Source of the DNA: an uncultured Gammaproteobacteria bacterium
Lineage (GTDB): Bacteria > Pseudomonadota > Gammaproteobacteria > Pseudomonadales > Pseudohongiellaceae
Direction of reading: 5' to 3'
Assembly (NCBI GenBank): GCA_903837345.1
Contig: CAILUG010000060.1
Coordinates: forward strand, 62,001 to 126,000
DNA: 64,000 nucleotides
Shown here piece after piece: positions 17,394 to 27,191 of this stretch (within the stretch, counting starts at the first letter, position 1; every line of letters begins with the position of its first letter). The notes beneath the pieces were generated by a model. The model did not search any database. It saw only the letters and a list, made by a program, of their open reading frames with translations, and was not told the origin of the DNA. A program made the position numbers and the translations under genes.

Positions 17394-19697
17394 TTATGCC
17401 AGTTTGTCCAACCTCAATGGCAAGCGACGCACACGCACGCCGGTGGCAGCAAATACCGCATTGGCTACTGCCGCCGGAATCGTCACGTGCGAAGGCTCAC
17501 CGGCGCCGCCGGCTGGCTGGTCGGGCCGGTTGATGGTGACGATCTCGATTTTCTCCGGCGCATCACGGATATCGAGAATGGGATAGGTAAGCCAGTCGAC
17601 GCTCAGCACATTGCGCTCATCAAAACGCACTTCCTCATACAGGGTGCGGCTGAGGCCTTGCACCACATTGCCTTCGATGGTGGTTCTGAGCGCCTGCGGG
17701 TTGATGATGAGACCACAGTCGTGCGCAACAAAAATGCGGCGTGGCCAGATACGGCCGCTGGCGCGGTCGACTTCCACTTCCGCCACTGTGGCTACATAGC
17801 CGCCGAAGGTGGAGCAAACGGAAACGCCGCGTCCGTGCAATATACTGCCGGTTTGTTTGGGGTCTTTCGCTGTGCGTGGTTTCCATTTGGAAAGTTTGGC
17901 CACGGCTTCCAGCACGGCGATTTCGCGCGGGTCTTTCATATGCCTGAGTCGCAGCGCAACCGGATCGCTGCCTGCTGCATGTGCTACTTCATCGATAAAG
18001 CTTTCATGTGCGAAATGCACCTGCGGTTCCTGCGGGGCCCGCATGTGCGAGGTGCGCAATGGTGAAGCCTTGGCGAGAAATGTGGGCACTGTCTCCCAGA
18101 ATTTGACAGCGTTGGGAAACACATAGGATTCGGAGGGAGCGCCGAAATTATGGGCGTCACCTTTGGCAATACCGGTCAGCTGTCCCACCAGTGTGTCACG
18201 CGGATCTGCCGCATTGAAATTCACATCCCAGCCGGAAAATCCTTTGGCATGGAAATACCAGCCGTTGATGTTGGCGTTTTCGTCGAGTCCGGCCTTGCAA
18301 CTGATCACACAGGCTGGCGCTTTCGGATCCCAACCATGGCCTTCATTGCGCATCCATTGCACACGCACTGGTACGCCGAGTTCTTTTGACAACAATGCTG
18401 CTTCAAACGCCGCCTCGTCGGAATCGCTGCGGCCATAGGAGCCCGGGCCTGGCTTCCAGATCACACGCACCTTGTCGGGCGGCAGTCCGAGAAACTTGGC
18501 GAGACCATCGCGCTGGTCGTGCGGTTTCTGCGTATCAGACCAGATCAGCGCTTCGCCGTTTTTCACATCAGCCAGACCAACAGAAGGCCCCATGCGCGCA
18601 TGTGACTGGAACGGTACTTCGTATTCGGCTTCGACTTGCCGGGCTGCATTCCTGATGGCAGCGAGTGCGGGTTCCGGATCGTAGGCAGCGCCGCCGAATC
18701 CACCCTTGGCACTGTTGGATGCAGCCGGCGTTTGCCGGATGTACTCAAACAGTTTTTCCATCGGCGGGAACGGCGGTGTGGTTTCGCTCCAGGTAACCTT
18801 GAGTTCACGCGCGGCCTTGATGGCATGCCATTCACTGGCTGCCACCACGGCAATGAAATCGCCTTTGCGTACCACTTTTGCATCGGGCCAGGCCGCAATT
18901 GAACTTTCATCGACACTCACCGGCACGGCGTTGGCCACCGGCGGGCGAATGATGCGGCCATGCAACATGCCAGGCAGCGTGACGTGATGACAGTATTCGG
19001 TGGTGGCCAGCACCTTGCCCGGGATGTCCTTGCGTGCAGCGGGTTTTCCCACTACGTGATAATCGGCAGGCGCTTTCGGATTGGCGATGCCTTTCACAGT
19101 CAGATTGTTGCCGTAGCGACTGTTCCAGTCGAGGTCGGTGGCAAAGCCTTCGTTGATCAGATCGCGATAACTGACACTGCGTTTTTTGTCGCTCTTCAAC
19201 TGCACCACGCCATTGGTCACCTGCAGCTGATCAGCAGCCACACCCAGTTTTTCACCGGCGCGCGCAACCAGTACGCGACGCGCTTCCGCTGCTGCATTGC
19301 GCAGTGCAATGGCGCCGAGCCGGCAACCACTGGAACCACTGGCACCTCCCTGGTTGGGTGTGCGATGGGTATCGCCCATCACCACACTGACGCGCGCCAC
19401 ACTGAGATCAAGCTCTTCAGCCACCACCATCGCAATGGCGGTATCGACGCCCTGCCCCATGTCCATCTTGCCGAAGAAGGCGGTAACGTTGCCGGCCTTG
19501 TCGAAGGCCAGCCAGGTATCGAGACTTTTGGGGCCGATTGCACGCGGGGCAGCGGCCAGGCTTTGCGCTTCCGCTTCATCAAGTGTCAGCAGCGACACCA
19601 CACCGGTGTTGCCGATGGCAATGACCAGCGCCGCACTGCGTTTGAGAAACTGGCGGCGACCCGGTGATTGCGCAGAAAAGTTGGGGCTATGACTCAT
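17394..19697 (-). CDS. Molybdopterin-binding subunit, xanthine dehydrogenase family (IorB-like)
   Basis: 767-residue large subunit of a molybdenum hydroxylase of the isoquinoline 1-oxidoreductase type. It starts with a twin-arginine signal (RRQFLKRSAALVIAIG), so the complex is folded and exported with its cofactor. Domains follow the family: a substrate/cofactor region around GKMDMGQGVDTAIAMVVAEEL, mid-region GPGSYGRSDSDEAAFEAALL, and the C-terminal GGAGEPSHVTIPAAVANA with the catalytic Glu. These enzymes hydroxylate N-heterocycles or oxidise aldehydes with water-derived oxygen. It lies 2 bases after the 2Fe-2S subunit gene, with which it must pair. Confidence 0.9.
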   Translation of the reverse strand: MSHSPNFSAQSPGRRQFLKRSAALVIAIGNTGVVSLLTLDEAEAQSLAAAPRAIGPKSLDTWLAFDKAGNVTAFFGKMDMGQGVDTAIAMVVAEELDLSVARVSVVMGDTHRTPNQGGASGSSGCRLGAIALRNAAAEARRVLVARAGEKLGVAADQLQVTNGVVQLKSDKKRSVSYRDLINEGFATDLDWNSRYGNNLTVKGIANPKAPADYHVVGKPAARKDIPGKVLATTEYCHHVTLPGMLHGRIIRPPVANAVPVSVDESSIAAWPDAKVVRKGDFIAVVAASEWHAIKAARELKVTWSETTPPFPPMEKLFEYIRQTPAASNSAKGGFGGAAYDPEPALAAIRNAARQVEAEYEVPFQSHARMGPSVGLADVKNGEALIWSDTQKPHDQRDGLAKFLGLPPDKVRVIWKPGPGSYGRSDSDEAAFEAALLSKELGVPVRVQWMRNEGHGWDPKAPACVISCKAGLDENANINGWYFHAKGFSGWDVNFNAADPRDTLVGQLTGIAKGDAHNFGAPSESYVFPNAVKFWETVPTFLAKASPLRTSHMRAPQEPQVHFAHESFIDEVAHAAGSDPVALRLRHMKDPREIAVLEAVAKLSKWKPRTAKDPKQTGSILHGRGVSVCSTFGGYVATVAEVEVDRASGRIWPRRIFVAHDCGLIINPQALRTTIEGNVVQGLSRTLYEEVRFDERNVLSVDWLTYPILDIRDAPEKIEIVTINRPDQPAGGAGEPSHVTIPAAVANAVFAATGVRVRRLPLRLDKLA

Positions 19698-19699
19698 GT

Positions 19700-20212
19700 T
19701 TACGCCTCCTGCATCGCGTCAGTGAACAACGCGTTATCGGCGGTGGACCTGGTCATCACATCGGAGGCGCGCCGCACTGCACGCATGATCGCCATATGGG
19801 TACCACAGCGGCATTTGAGGCCGGACAGCAAGGTGCGTATCTGCTCGTCACTTGCATGCGGGGTTTTTTCCAGCGCGGCCACCGTGGTCATGATCCAGCC
19901 ATTGGTGCAGTAACCGCACTGCGCCGCTTCTTCGGCGATAAAGGCAGCCTGCACCGGATGCGGGTTGGCAGCGGTGCCGAGACCATCGAGTGTACGGATC
20001 TTCGCATCGCCCACTGCCGAGACCGGCAACACACAGGAACGCGTGGCAACGCCGTTGAGAATTACTGTACATGCCCCGCACTGGGCGAGTCCGCAACCGA
20101 ACTTGGGGCCCTTGTGGGCAAGATCGCCACGCAAGGCATAGAGCAGCGGCATGTCGGCATCGGCGTCGACTTCACGCTTCACACCATCAATCATCAGGGA
20201 ATAGCTGGCCAT
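19700..20212 (-). CDS. 2Fe-2S subunit of molybdenum hydroxylase (IorA-like)
   Basis: 170-residue electron-transfer subunit with two 2Fe-2S sites. The plant-ferredoxin-type cluster uses Cys40, 45, 48 and 60 (CGLAQCGAC plus a later Cys), and the second uses Cys99, 102, 134 and 136 (CGYC and CRC). Both sets are complete. The gene precedes the molybdopterin subunit, and its 3' end supplies that gene's ribosome site (GGAGG). It has no signal of its own and probably rides out with the Tat-signal-bearing large subunit. No flavin subunit is present, as expected for IorAB-type enzymes. Confidence 0.93.
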   Translation of the reverse strand: MASYSLMIDGVKREVDADADMPLLYALRGDLAHKGPKFGCGLAQCGACTVILNGVATRSCVLPVSAVGDAKIRTLDGLGTAANPHPVQAAFIAEEAAQCGYCTNGWIMTTVAALEKTPHASDEQIRTLLSGLKCRCGTHMAIMRAVRRASDVMTRSTADNALFTDAMQEA

Positions 20213-20351
20213 GGGAGGGTCCTCGCGGGATAACTGGCGCCGAGCTTACGATAACAGTCGTTTGCCGTCACTGAGCAGTTGCATGAACTGGCCGTATATG
20301 TAACTAATTACCAGCTCAAACAAAAACAACTCTGCCAATCCAGAGGGGATC

Positions 20352-21380
20352 ATGATCAATTTTCTGTCACTGCGTTTGGGTACTTTGCTTGCACTTGCTG
20401 CTTTGCTGTGCAGCCTTGGCTCCGGCTTCGCCCTGGCACAAGGCACGCTGGAGAAAATCCGCGTGGCCGGCCCTGCATTGAAGGGCAATCTGGAAGGCGA
20501 TGATGCGGTGCGCGATGTATTGGTGTATCTGCCCCCCGGTTATACCGCTGCCACCAGCACGCGTTATCCGGTGGTGTATTTCCTGCACGGTTACAGTGTC
20601 GGCGCCCGGTTTTATGCCGATCAGGTGCACCTGCCTGCCTCGGCCGACCAGGCCATTGCGGCCGGTGCCAAACCTGCCATCATCGTGTTGCCGGATGCCC
20701 TTTCTGTCTATGGCGGCAGCATGTATTCCAACTCCGCCACCACCGGCGACTGGGAAACTTTCATCGCGCATGATCTGGTCGCCTACATCGACAAGCATTA
20801 CCGCACCCTTGCCAGGCGCGAAAGTCGTGGACTGTCAGGCCATTCGATGGGCGGCTACGGCACCATGCGGATCGGTATGGCGCACCCGGAAGTGTTCGGC
20901 GCGCTCTATGCGATGAGCTCGTGCTGCTTGTTGAACCAGGCGCCGGCGAAGGAAGCCGTGGAAGCGCAGATTACCCGCATGGCTGACGGCCCGCTTGCCA
21001 GTGACAAAGGTTTTGCCAATGTGCTGGAGGCGCAAGCTGCCGCGTGGGCTCCCAACCCGCATAATCCGCCGTTCTTTTTCGACTGGCCGTTTGTGAACGG
21101 CGAAGCGCAGGCGCTGGTGCAAGGCAAGTGGATCGCCAATTCACCGCTGATCACGGTCGACCAGCACGTGCCGGCGCTCAAACGTTACAAGGCCATCGCA
21201 CTGGATGTGGGCGACAAGGACACGCTGGCGGCCAGCAACAACCAACTGGATGCGGCCCTGACTCGTCTGGGCGTCGCGCACACCTTCGAGGTGTACGATG
21301 GCGATCACACCAATCATGTTGACCAGCGCTTCCTCAACCAGCTGCTGCCGTTCTTCTCGCAGCAACTGTCGACGCTTTGA
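20352..21380 (+). CDS. Exported esterase (esterase D/PHB depolymerase-like alpha/beta hydrolase)
   Basis: 342 residues with a Sec signal peptide (to about residue 30) and an alpha/beta hydrolase fold of the esterase D type. The nucleophile is Ser165 in GHSMGGYG, the oxyanion region is YFLHGYS, the acid is likely in DVGDKDTL and the catalytic His in YDGDHTNHVDQ. It acts in the periplasm or outside the cell on acyl esters. It is monocistronic; an AGAGGGGAT ribosome site precedes the ATG. It converges with the lipoprotein gene at 21404. The natural ester is unknown. Confidence 0.85.
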   Translation: MINFLSLRLGTLLALAALLCSLGSGFALAQGTLEKIRVAGPALKGNLEGDDAVRDVLVYLPPGYTAATSTRYPVVYFLHGYSVGARFYADQVHLPASADQAIAAGAKPAIIVLPDALSVYGGSMYSNSATTGDWETFIAHDLVAYIDKHYRTLARRESRGLSGHSMGGYGTMRIGMAHPEVFGALYAMSSCCLLNQAPAKEAVEAQITRMADGPLASDKGFANVLEAQAAAWAPNPHNPPFFFDWPFVNGEAQALVQGKWIANSPLITVDQHVPALKRYKAIALDVGDKDTLAASNNQLDAALTRLGVAHTFEVYDGDHTNHVDQRFLNQLLPFFSQQLSTL

Positions 21381-21403
21381 AGTGCTGCCTGGTTGCTGGC
21401 GGC

Positions 21404-22501
21404 TTATTCCCAACCAGTCGGTGAGTTGTAGTTGGTGGTGAAGCCCATCGCTTCGATCTCATGCATCATGCCGTCGGCGCCGATCTTGAAGATGTGGCCG
21501 GCTGGCAGATCGAAAGGGGCAAACTTGAAAGTGTCCTTGGTAATCTGCGAAGTGGTGCCATCGAGGTTCTTCACGTCGTAGGGCAGGTTGTCCATGGGAT
21601 GACGGAAGTGTGACAATCCCATCACCAGTCCCGTCTGCGGATCTGCTGCAAATACTCTGCGATTCTCGATGCGGGCGATGTACTGGAACGTGCCGCTGTT
21701 CAGCTGGCCGCGGCAATCGCGAGCCCGTTTCGGTGCAGGTGCGGTGCCAGGCACTGCCGGAGCTTCCGGAGCCGGTGCGCCGCTGGCAGTGATCATGCCG
21801 TTCTCATGACGCTCGCAGTCTGGTGCGAATGGAGCCAGTTCGCCGTTGTTGTCATCAAGTGCATCGTAGTAGCTGGCACCGATCGCGATCAGCTTGTCAT
21901 GTGCCATACGCTGGTCGGCCGGAATGTCGGTGAGGATGCCAGGTCGCAGGGTTTGCAGGTTGGCCATTTGCGCTTCGCGCACACCTGACAACAAATGTTC
22001 GGCTTCAACGATCTTGCCTTTGTCATCAAACTTGAGACGGAACGCAACGATTACCGGTTGTTCAACCGGTGCATTTTTGGCTGCGAAATCTGCACGCTGC
22101 TCAGGTGACAGACCCTGCGGCGGTGTCGGCGGCGCCATATAGGTCATCATGGCCAAATAGCCGGCCGTGTGATTGGTTTCGTCCGGAACGTGGATGGCAA
22201 ATGTGCCAGGGGCTTTCACAACAGACTTCCACAGGCCGTCGCCGGGTTTCATCTTCATCACGTTTTCCACGAAGACCACATTGTCTGTCAGCGGGGCCAT
22301 GGATGGATCGTGCGCGACGATGGCGGCGACATAGGCATCGGTGGCGCCAATCAGGCATTGGCGGTCGCAGGCTGCAGCAGGAGCTGCTGGCGTGGCAGCG
22401 GGTTTTTGTTCATCGGCAGCCTTGTTGCAGGCTCCCAAAGTCAGCACCAGGCCAGCCAGGGCTGTGGTAGTCGCAAGTAAGCGTAGAGTTGATCTGAACA
22501 T
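21404..22501 (-). CDS. Lipoprotein with NTF2-like-type domain, function unknown
   Basis: 365-residue lipoprotein: the signal ends in the lipobox LGAC (Cys about residue 25), followed by a Pro/Ala linker. The N-terminal mature part (IGATDAYVAAIVAHDPSMAPLTDNVVFVENV) resembles an NTF2-like fold, and the C-terminal part (RIENRRVFAADPQTGLVMGLSHFRHP) resembles a second similar module. The RRVFAAD/GLV segment occurs in uncharacterised secreted proteins. No catalytic residue can be named. It stands alone upstream of the TonB receptor terminator and converges with the esterase. Confidence 0.66.
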   Translation of the reverse strand: MFRSTLRLLATTTALAGLVLTLGACNKAADEQKPAATPAAPAAACDRQCLIGATDAYVAAIVAHDPSMAPLTDNVVFVENVMKMKPGDGLWKSVVKAPGTFAIHVPDETNHTAGYLAMMTYMAPPTPPQGLSPEQRADFAAKNAPVEQPVIVAFRLKFDDKGKIVEAEHLLSGVREAQMANLQTLRPGILTDIPADQRMAHDKLIAIGASYYDALDDNNGELAPFAPDCERHENGMITASGAPAPEAPAVPGTAPAPKRARDCRGQLNSGTFQYIARIENRRVFAADPQTGLVMGLSHFRHPMDNLPYDVKNLDGTTSQITKDTFKFAPFDLPAGHIFKIGADGMMHEIEAMGFTTNYNSPTGWE

Positions 22502-22616
22502 GTGGCTTCCTCTGTTATTTTAGTCAGGCGCTATCTTGCGCATTTCTCGTACGAGCGCCGCCGATTCTATCCTGCTCCGGTGTGCAACGCGCTAATGCTG
22601 ATACTTTTCCCCAGGC

Positions 22617-22648
22617 AAAAAAAACGGCGGGCTCCGAAGAGCCCGCCG
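22617..22648 (-). terminator. Rho-independent terminator of the TonB receptor gene
   Basis: A perfect 10-bp stem CGGCGGGCTC / GAGCCCGCCG closes a 4-base loop that reads TTCG on the minus strand, followed by eight T residues. The stem begins 28 bases past the receptor stop. UUCG is an exceptionally stable tetraloop, so this is a textbook intrinsic terminator. Confidence 0.93.
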
Positions 22649-22676
22649 CATATTTCTTACAAGCTTGCTGTAGCTC

Positions 22677-25600
22677 TTAGAAGCGTGCTTTCACACCTAC
22701 GAAGTAGCTGCGGCCCAGGGTGTCATAGTAACCACCTGTGAAACCACCAGTTGTTGGCAAGCTGTACGAGGTTGGGTTCACGCAATTAACTGCACCATTA
22801 CAGACGCCGGCCAGGTTGGTTCCTGGAGGACGGCCAGTGGTGCTTGCAAACTGCGGAGGATCAACATTGAACAGGTTCGAGATACCACCACGAAGCGTGA
22901 TTTTTTCATTCACGTTCCAGTTGGCGGACAAGTCGAATACGTCATAGCTGGCAGTCTTGATCTCTGTGCTAGGCGTGTAGTTCAACGGCAAGCCACCGGA
23001 AGCATCGTTGGCAATGACGGCATCTGTGCTTGCATGACCAGCCGACCAGACGGACGGCAGGTGACGCCAGCGCAGGCTTACACCCCAACTGTCTTTGAAG
23101 TAGCTCAGGTTACCGAACAAGCGGTAGTCAAATGCACCGGCGTTGGTACCGGAAAGGTTGGGCCCCAGCGAGCCTTTCCAATCGGTCAGGACGTCATAGG
23201 AACCAGGAGACTGCTTGGTTCTGTAGTAATCAAGCACAGTCAACTGCACGCTGGCAGCCAGGCCGCCCGGCATCTTGAAGCCAAGATCAGACAGTTGCGA
23301 TCTCCAGTTAACTCCAAAATCAACACCGGAAGTTTCGATAAGAGCCTGGTTGGTATAGGACACTGCCACGGTAGTGGTACCACCAGTGGTCTGGTTCCTT
23401 GGGATCAGCTGACATGCCGAGGAGGCAGCTTGTGCTGCTGCACCTGCTGCATCGCTTACCGTTACAGCGCCATAGCAGTTGTAATAGGCGTTATCAACCG
23501 AGTTCAGCATGATGGCGTCTTTGATTTTGGTTTTGTACCAGTCCATCGATCCTGAAAAACCTGCCAGCCAGGGATTTTTGGAAGGTGAACGAGCCACGAT
23601 ACCAAAGGTCCAGGTGTCAGCAGTTTCGGATTTCAGACCGGCGTTACCTTGCTGGTTGACCCAGTTGAATACGGAACCACCACCGGCTGCAGCATTCGAC
23701 ACGTTATAGTACGTGTTGGCAGCTACCGGGCCCATTACAGCTTCGCAGATCAATCTGGCGCTTTTCGCGCTGGCAGTAGTCGAGCCAGCCGCCAGTGGAG
23801 GCGGGTTGGTTTCGCCAGCAGTCAGAACCGGGTCATTACTGGTACCAGCAGCACCATAAGGAGCAATGGCGCGCAGACCACAAGGATCACCGAAGTTGTT
23901 ACCACCCACTGCAAACAGTTCCTGGTTATTCAGGAACAGTTCACCAATGTTCGGTGCGCGGGTAGCGCGGTTGAAGCCGCCACGAACGCGGATCGAATCA
24001 TTGACCTGCCAGTTAACCAGTGATTTCCAGGTGGTTTCGGACGGGGACTGTGCGTAATCGGAATAACGTACGCCCAATTCAAGTTCCAGTTTCTGGATGC
24101 CTTTGATGCCGGACAGAACCGGTACCAGTGCTTCACCGTAGTAGTCTTTTACGGAAGTGGCTGCATCCAGGTAGCCAGTCGGATATACACCAATCACCTG
24201 GTCGGTGAAGGAGGACTCGGACTGCAGGATGTCAGGAGTAAAGGTTGCTTTGTTGCGACGGCTCTGGAAACCGCCGGCTAAGCGCACTTCACCAGCAGGC
24301 AGATTGAACAATCCGCCCTGAAGGTTGACTTCTATGATGTCCTGTACGTTATGGGTACGGGTCTGCAGGCTGGCATTGATTGCGTCAAAGCAATCTTTTG
24401 ATAACGGAGCATCACCAGCAAAGAAGGTGTTGTAAAAACCACTGGTACAGGAAATGGTAGGTGCACCAAAGCCAACGGAAGCACCGGTGGAGTTACCCTG
24501 GATTTTGGCGTTGCGGCCGTAATCAGCAGCATTGGTCAGTGCGCGATAACGTGACAAAGACAAGTTACCGGCAGCATTGTTGTAAGTAGCAGACTCACCG
24601 TGCGAAGCATAGAGCTCGCTGGTCCAGTCTTTGACTGGCAGCTGGATGGTCAAGCCGCCTTCAACCTGCCACTGGCTGTTGGTGTTGAACGTGCTGCGTG
24701 GTGGCAAGCTGGTGTAAGGGTTCCAGCCTGGTACCCAACCGGCAGTTGGACCACCACCGCCGGTTCCGACCACACGACCCAGCAGCAGAGCTGCCAGTTC
24801 AACCGGAACCGGATGCTGTGCACCGGCTTTGCCAGTGGCTATGAAGTTGGGGTTGGCATAGGCAGCCGGGTTGGCCAGGATTTTGGCAACTGTCGCTGTA
24901 TCCTGGTAGTTCTGGGTGGGATCAATCGGGCTGTCTGTGGTCGCATTGAACGGTACAGTGGTTTCCCAACCGAAGATGGCGTTGGTACCGAACAACAAGG
25001 TTTGTGTTTTGCTTTCTGCAAAGGTCGCACGGGTATTCAATGTGACTTTGTCATTGAAGTTGTAATGGCCGTCAGCGAAGAAAGAATAGCGATCCTGCGG
25101 TGCACTGGCAAAATTCTGCAGGTTATTCCACTTCACGCTCTTGATCGTGGTTTGACTGGTCGGAATGGAGCCGTCCAGAGCATTGGCAACAGCATAGGAA
25201 GTGCCGTCAACATTGAGCTTCATTTTCGACAAACCGGCCGCGCTACCTTCTGCGAATACGGTGCCGTCCGGGTTGAAATCAAAGTTGTGGAAGATGTTTT
25301 GGAAGAACCCTGCCCCAGTTGAGCTCGGGATGAACACGTTGGTGCCAGCGGGACGGTTGTTGAACACACCGTTGATGTTTGCCAGCGTTGGGCAGTTGAA
25401 TACGCACTGATATTGGTTAACGCCCTGCAGGAATACGAAGGTACCGGCAGTGTTCGGGTCAGCGTTTTTCTGCTGGTAGATATCGTGATTTTTCTCGTAA
25501 GCAGCGTCACGTGAATAACGTTCCATACCAATGGTCACGTTGCCTTTGCCGTCAGCAAAGTTGCTGCCCATGACTGCGGAAATACGGGTTTCTTCGCCGT

Positions 25601-26204
25601 CACCGGCTTCCAGTTTGCCGTATTGTGCATCCAGCTCAAGACCCTGGAAATTGTTGCGCAGGATAAAGTTGGTGACACCACCAACAGCATCAGCACCATA
25701 TACCGCTGAAGCACCACCAGTGATGGTTTCAACGCGCTGGATCAATGCCGACGGAATCGAGTTTATGTCAGTTACCATCAGTGCGTTGATTGGCACGGAG
25801 CGTTTGCCGTCTACCAGCACCAAGCTGCGGTTTGGACCGAAGCCGCGCAGTGATATCGATGCGATACCAACCGAGTTTACCGGGGTGATCTGTACATCGC
25901 CCTGGGATGTGGTGGGCGAGTTGGCCGGGTTGTATTCCGGCAGTTTGTTCAGGAAGGATTCAACGTTCAAGCCTGTCTGTGTTTCGAAATCTGCAGCTTC
26001 GACGGTTACGATCGGGCTGTTTGAGTCATAGTCGCGGCGAACAATGCGCGAACCGGTAACAACTACCTCTTCGAGTTTTTCGCCTCCAGCGGCGAATGCG
26101 CTTGGAACGCTCGTGATGATGCTACCTATAGCTATGGCACTTATCGCAGACGAAATCGACAAGGACAGCAGCGAAGGCTTCAGTAAAGAAGTTTTCTTTA
26201 ACAT
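22677..26204 (-). CDS. TonB-dependent outer-membrane receptor
   Basis: 1175-residue receptor: signal peptide (LLSLSISSAISA to SAFA), TonB box region EEVVVTGSR, plug domain (about 50-170, with SGGASAVYGADAVGGVTNFI) and a long 22-strand-type barrel ending in the required aromatic terminus (YFVGVKARF). It takes up bulky substrates with energy from TonB. Start ATG 26204 has GGGGAG six bases upstream, so the longer open frame to 26330 is rejected. It is larger than siderophore receptors and of the class common in polymer, terpenoid or steroid users. Its own promoter and terminator mark it as monocistronic. The ligand is unknown. Confidence 0.93.
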   Translation of the reverse strand: MLKKTSLLKPSLLSLSISSAISAIAIGSIITSVPSAFAAGGEKLEEVVVTGSRIVRRDYDSNSPIVTVEAADFETQTGLNVESFLNKLPEYNPANSPTTSQGDVQITPVNSVGIASISLRGFGPNRSLVLVDGKRSVPINALMVTDINSIPSALIQRVETITGGASAVYGADAVGGVTNFILRNNFQGLELDAQYGKLEAGDGEETRISAVMGSNFADGKGNVTIGMERYSRDAAYEKNHDIYQQKNADPNTAGTFVFLQGVNQYQCVFNCPTLANINGVFNNRPAGTNVFIPSSTGAGFFQNIFHNFDFNPDGTVFAEGSAAGLSKMKLNVDGTSYAVANALDGSIPTSQTTIKSVKWNNLQNFASAPQDRYSFFADGHYNFNDKVTLNTRATFAESKTQTLLFGTNAIFGWETTVPFNATTDSPIDPTQNYQDTATVAKILANPAAYANPNFIATGKAGAQHPVPVELAALLLGRVVGTGGGGPTAGWVPGWNPYTSLPPRSTFNTNSQWQVEGGLTIQLPVKDWTSELYASHGESATYNNAAGNLSLSRYRALTNAADYGRNAKIQGNSTGASVGFGAPTISCTSGFYNTFFAGDAPLSKDCFDAINASLQTRTHNVQDIIEVNLQGGLFNLPAGEVRLAGGFQSRRNKATFTPDILQSESSFTDQVIGVYPTGYLDAATSVKDYYGEALVPVLSGIKGIQKLELELGVRYSDYAQSPSETTWKSLVNWQVNDSIRVRGGFNRATRAPNIGELFLNNQELFAVGGNNFGDPCGLRAIAPYGAAGTSNDPVLTAGETNPPPLAAGSTTASAKSARLICEAVMGPVAANTYYNVSNAAAGGGSVFNWVNQQGNAGLKSETADTWTFGIVARSPSKNPWLAGFSGSMDWYKTKIKDAIMLNSVDNAYYNCYGAVTVSDAAGAAAQAASSACQLIPRNQTTGGTTTVAVSYTNQALIETSGVDFGVNWRSQLSDLGFKMPGGLAASVQLTVLDYYRTKQSPGSYDVLTDWKGSLGPNLSGTNAGAFDYRLFGNLSYFKDSWGVSLRWRHLPSVWSAGHASTDAVIANDASGGLPLNYTPSTEIKTASYDVFDLSANWNVNEKITLRGGISNLFNVDPPQFASTTGRPPGTNLAGVCNGAVNCVNPTSYSLPTTGGFTGGYYDTLGRSYFVGVKARF

Positions 26205-26280
26205 GTTTTCTCCCCATGTGTTTTTTGAAGGTGGCACGGCTTGACCTTCTCTTACCAAGAGTGGGCCACCGCACCGACGC

Positions 26281-26309
26281 AGGCTATCGAGATTGACCAG
26301 ATGAGTCAA
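26281..26309 (-). promoter_or_regulatory. Candidate promoter of the TonB receptor gene
   Basis: On the minus strand TTGACT (26309-26304) is followed after 17 bases by TAGCCT (26286-26281). The -35 is five of six to consensus; the -10 is weak. It would give a leader of about 70 bases before ATG 26204. A regulated promoter with an activator is possible, but no operator is evident. Confidence 0.35.
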
Positions 26310-26544
26310 CTGCGAAAGAAATATGTACAAAAGCCCCGGAACCCTGCCTTTCTGCCAATACCCAGCTTTGTCGACACTAACTCAACCTATTGTTTTATAA
26401 GGATTATTCTCTAAATGCCGCCGTCCTGATCATTCTTATTATTTTGAGGGATTACCCCTTTAATACTGCGAGCGTAGTTTCCTGGCGCTTCGCCCTTCCA
26501 GGACGGCCGCTCCACCCTGCATCCGGCAAAAAAGCAGGCTCTTG

Positions 26545-26580
26545 AAAACCAAAACCCCCGCAATGGCGGGGGTTTTGGTT
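26545..26580. terminator. Strong bidirectional terminator
   Basis: A perfect 15-bp inverted repeat AACCAAAACCCCCGC / GCGGGGGTTTTGGTT with a 4-base loop. Both strands read a GC-rich core followed by a T-rich arm, and the minus strand continues into further T residues. It lies about 70 bases after the stop of the small lipoprotein gene at 26649, which it most likely terminates. Confidence 0.88.
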
Positions 26581-26648
26581 GTAAGCACTTATTACTGACA
26601 AGCGCTGGCGCTCTTCTGAATTGCTCCCCCTATCGGGATCCCGACCAA

Positions 26649-27035
26649 TCAGTTAAAGACTGCCCTTTGCGATGAGCTCCCGTTGCCATCGCCCCCACTA
26701 TTTTCCAGTTTGGTGGCATTCTGGTTGGTTTGGCGCATGTACTCGTCTGCCACCGATTTGGAAGCTTTATCCATGGCTTCCCACAAGGCTTTGGTTTTGC
26801 AGAATTTTTGCGGAAGATTGGTGCCAGTCACTTTTATGTATTTGCACTGCATTTCTTCGCCATTGCCTGCTACTTCATCGGTTTTGGCTGAAGCATTGGC
26901 AGCGGATGCTGCATCTTTGCCTGGTTCCGAAGCGCAGGCGGCGGTCAAAACGGCAACTCCCAATACAAAAACCAATTTTGCCGGAAAGTTGGTCACGGTC
27001 TCTTTTATTTTTCCAACAGCCAGAAATACGCTCAT
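26649..27035 (-). CDS. Small lipoprotein of unknown function
   Basis: 128 residues with a long N-region, a hydrophobic segment (LVFVLGVAVL) and the lipobox TAAC (Cys34). The mature part has a low-complexity Ala/Ser/Lys linker and a conserved-looking block MQCKYIKVTGTNLP-QKFCKTKALWEAMDK containing two Cys that may form a disulfide, then an Asn/Gly/Ser tail. A GTG at codon 15 is an alternative start that would give a more usual signal length. It is monocistronic with a strong terminator. No function can be proposed. Confidence 0.7.
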   Translation of the reverse strand: MSVFLAVGKIKETVTNFPAKLVFVLGVAVLTAACASEPGKDAASAANASAKTDEVAGNGEEMQCKYIKVTGTNLPQKFCKTKALWEAMDKASKSVADEYMRQTNQNATKLENSGGDGNGSSSQRAVFN

Positions 27036-27191
27036 TGCCTAACCCTGTTTTTGATATATCGGTTGATGAATGGCGCCAGAACGGTTCATTCATGGCATCA
27101 GTAATGTTTGTTCAAAAACGTATTGACTGCCTGATTGTCGCAGTGCTTCCCGTCCAGACCAGCAATTATTATCCTACTCTGCGTGCCGGCG

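Larger units (their letters stand above)
26205..26648. other. Intergenic region upstream of TonB receptor
   Basis: About 440 bases without a coding frame I would support. It holds a candidate receptor promoter (26281-26309) and a strong bidirectional terminator (26545-26580). The AT-rich middle (about 26380-26465) shows no repeat family or RNA motif that I recognise. Confidence 0.6.

Noticed and set aside
24600-25322. Long plus-strand open frame inside the TonB receptor gene
   Set aside because: It is antiparallel to a fully supported receptor sequence, has no recognisable domain and no credible ribosome site.
26420-26507. 9-bp inverted repeat GCCGTCCTG / CAGGACGGC with a 70-base gap
   Set aside because: The arms are far apart, there are no internal pairing and no insertion-sequence features; chance is likely.
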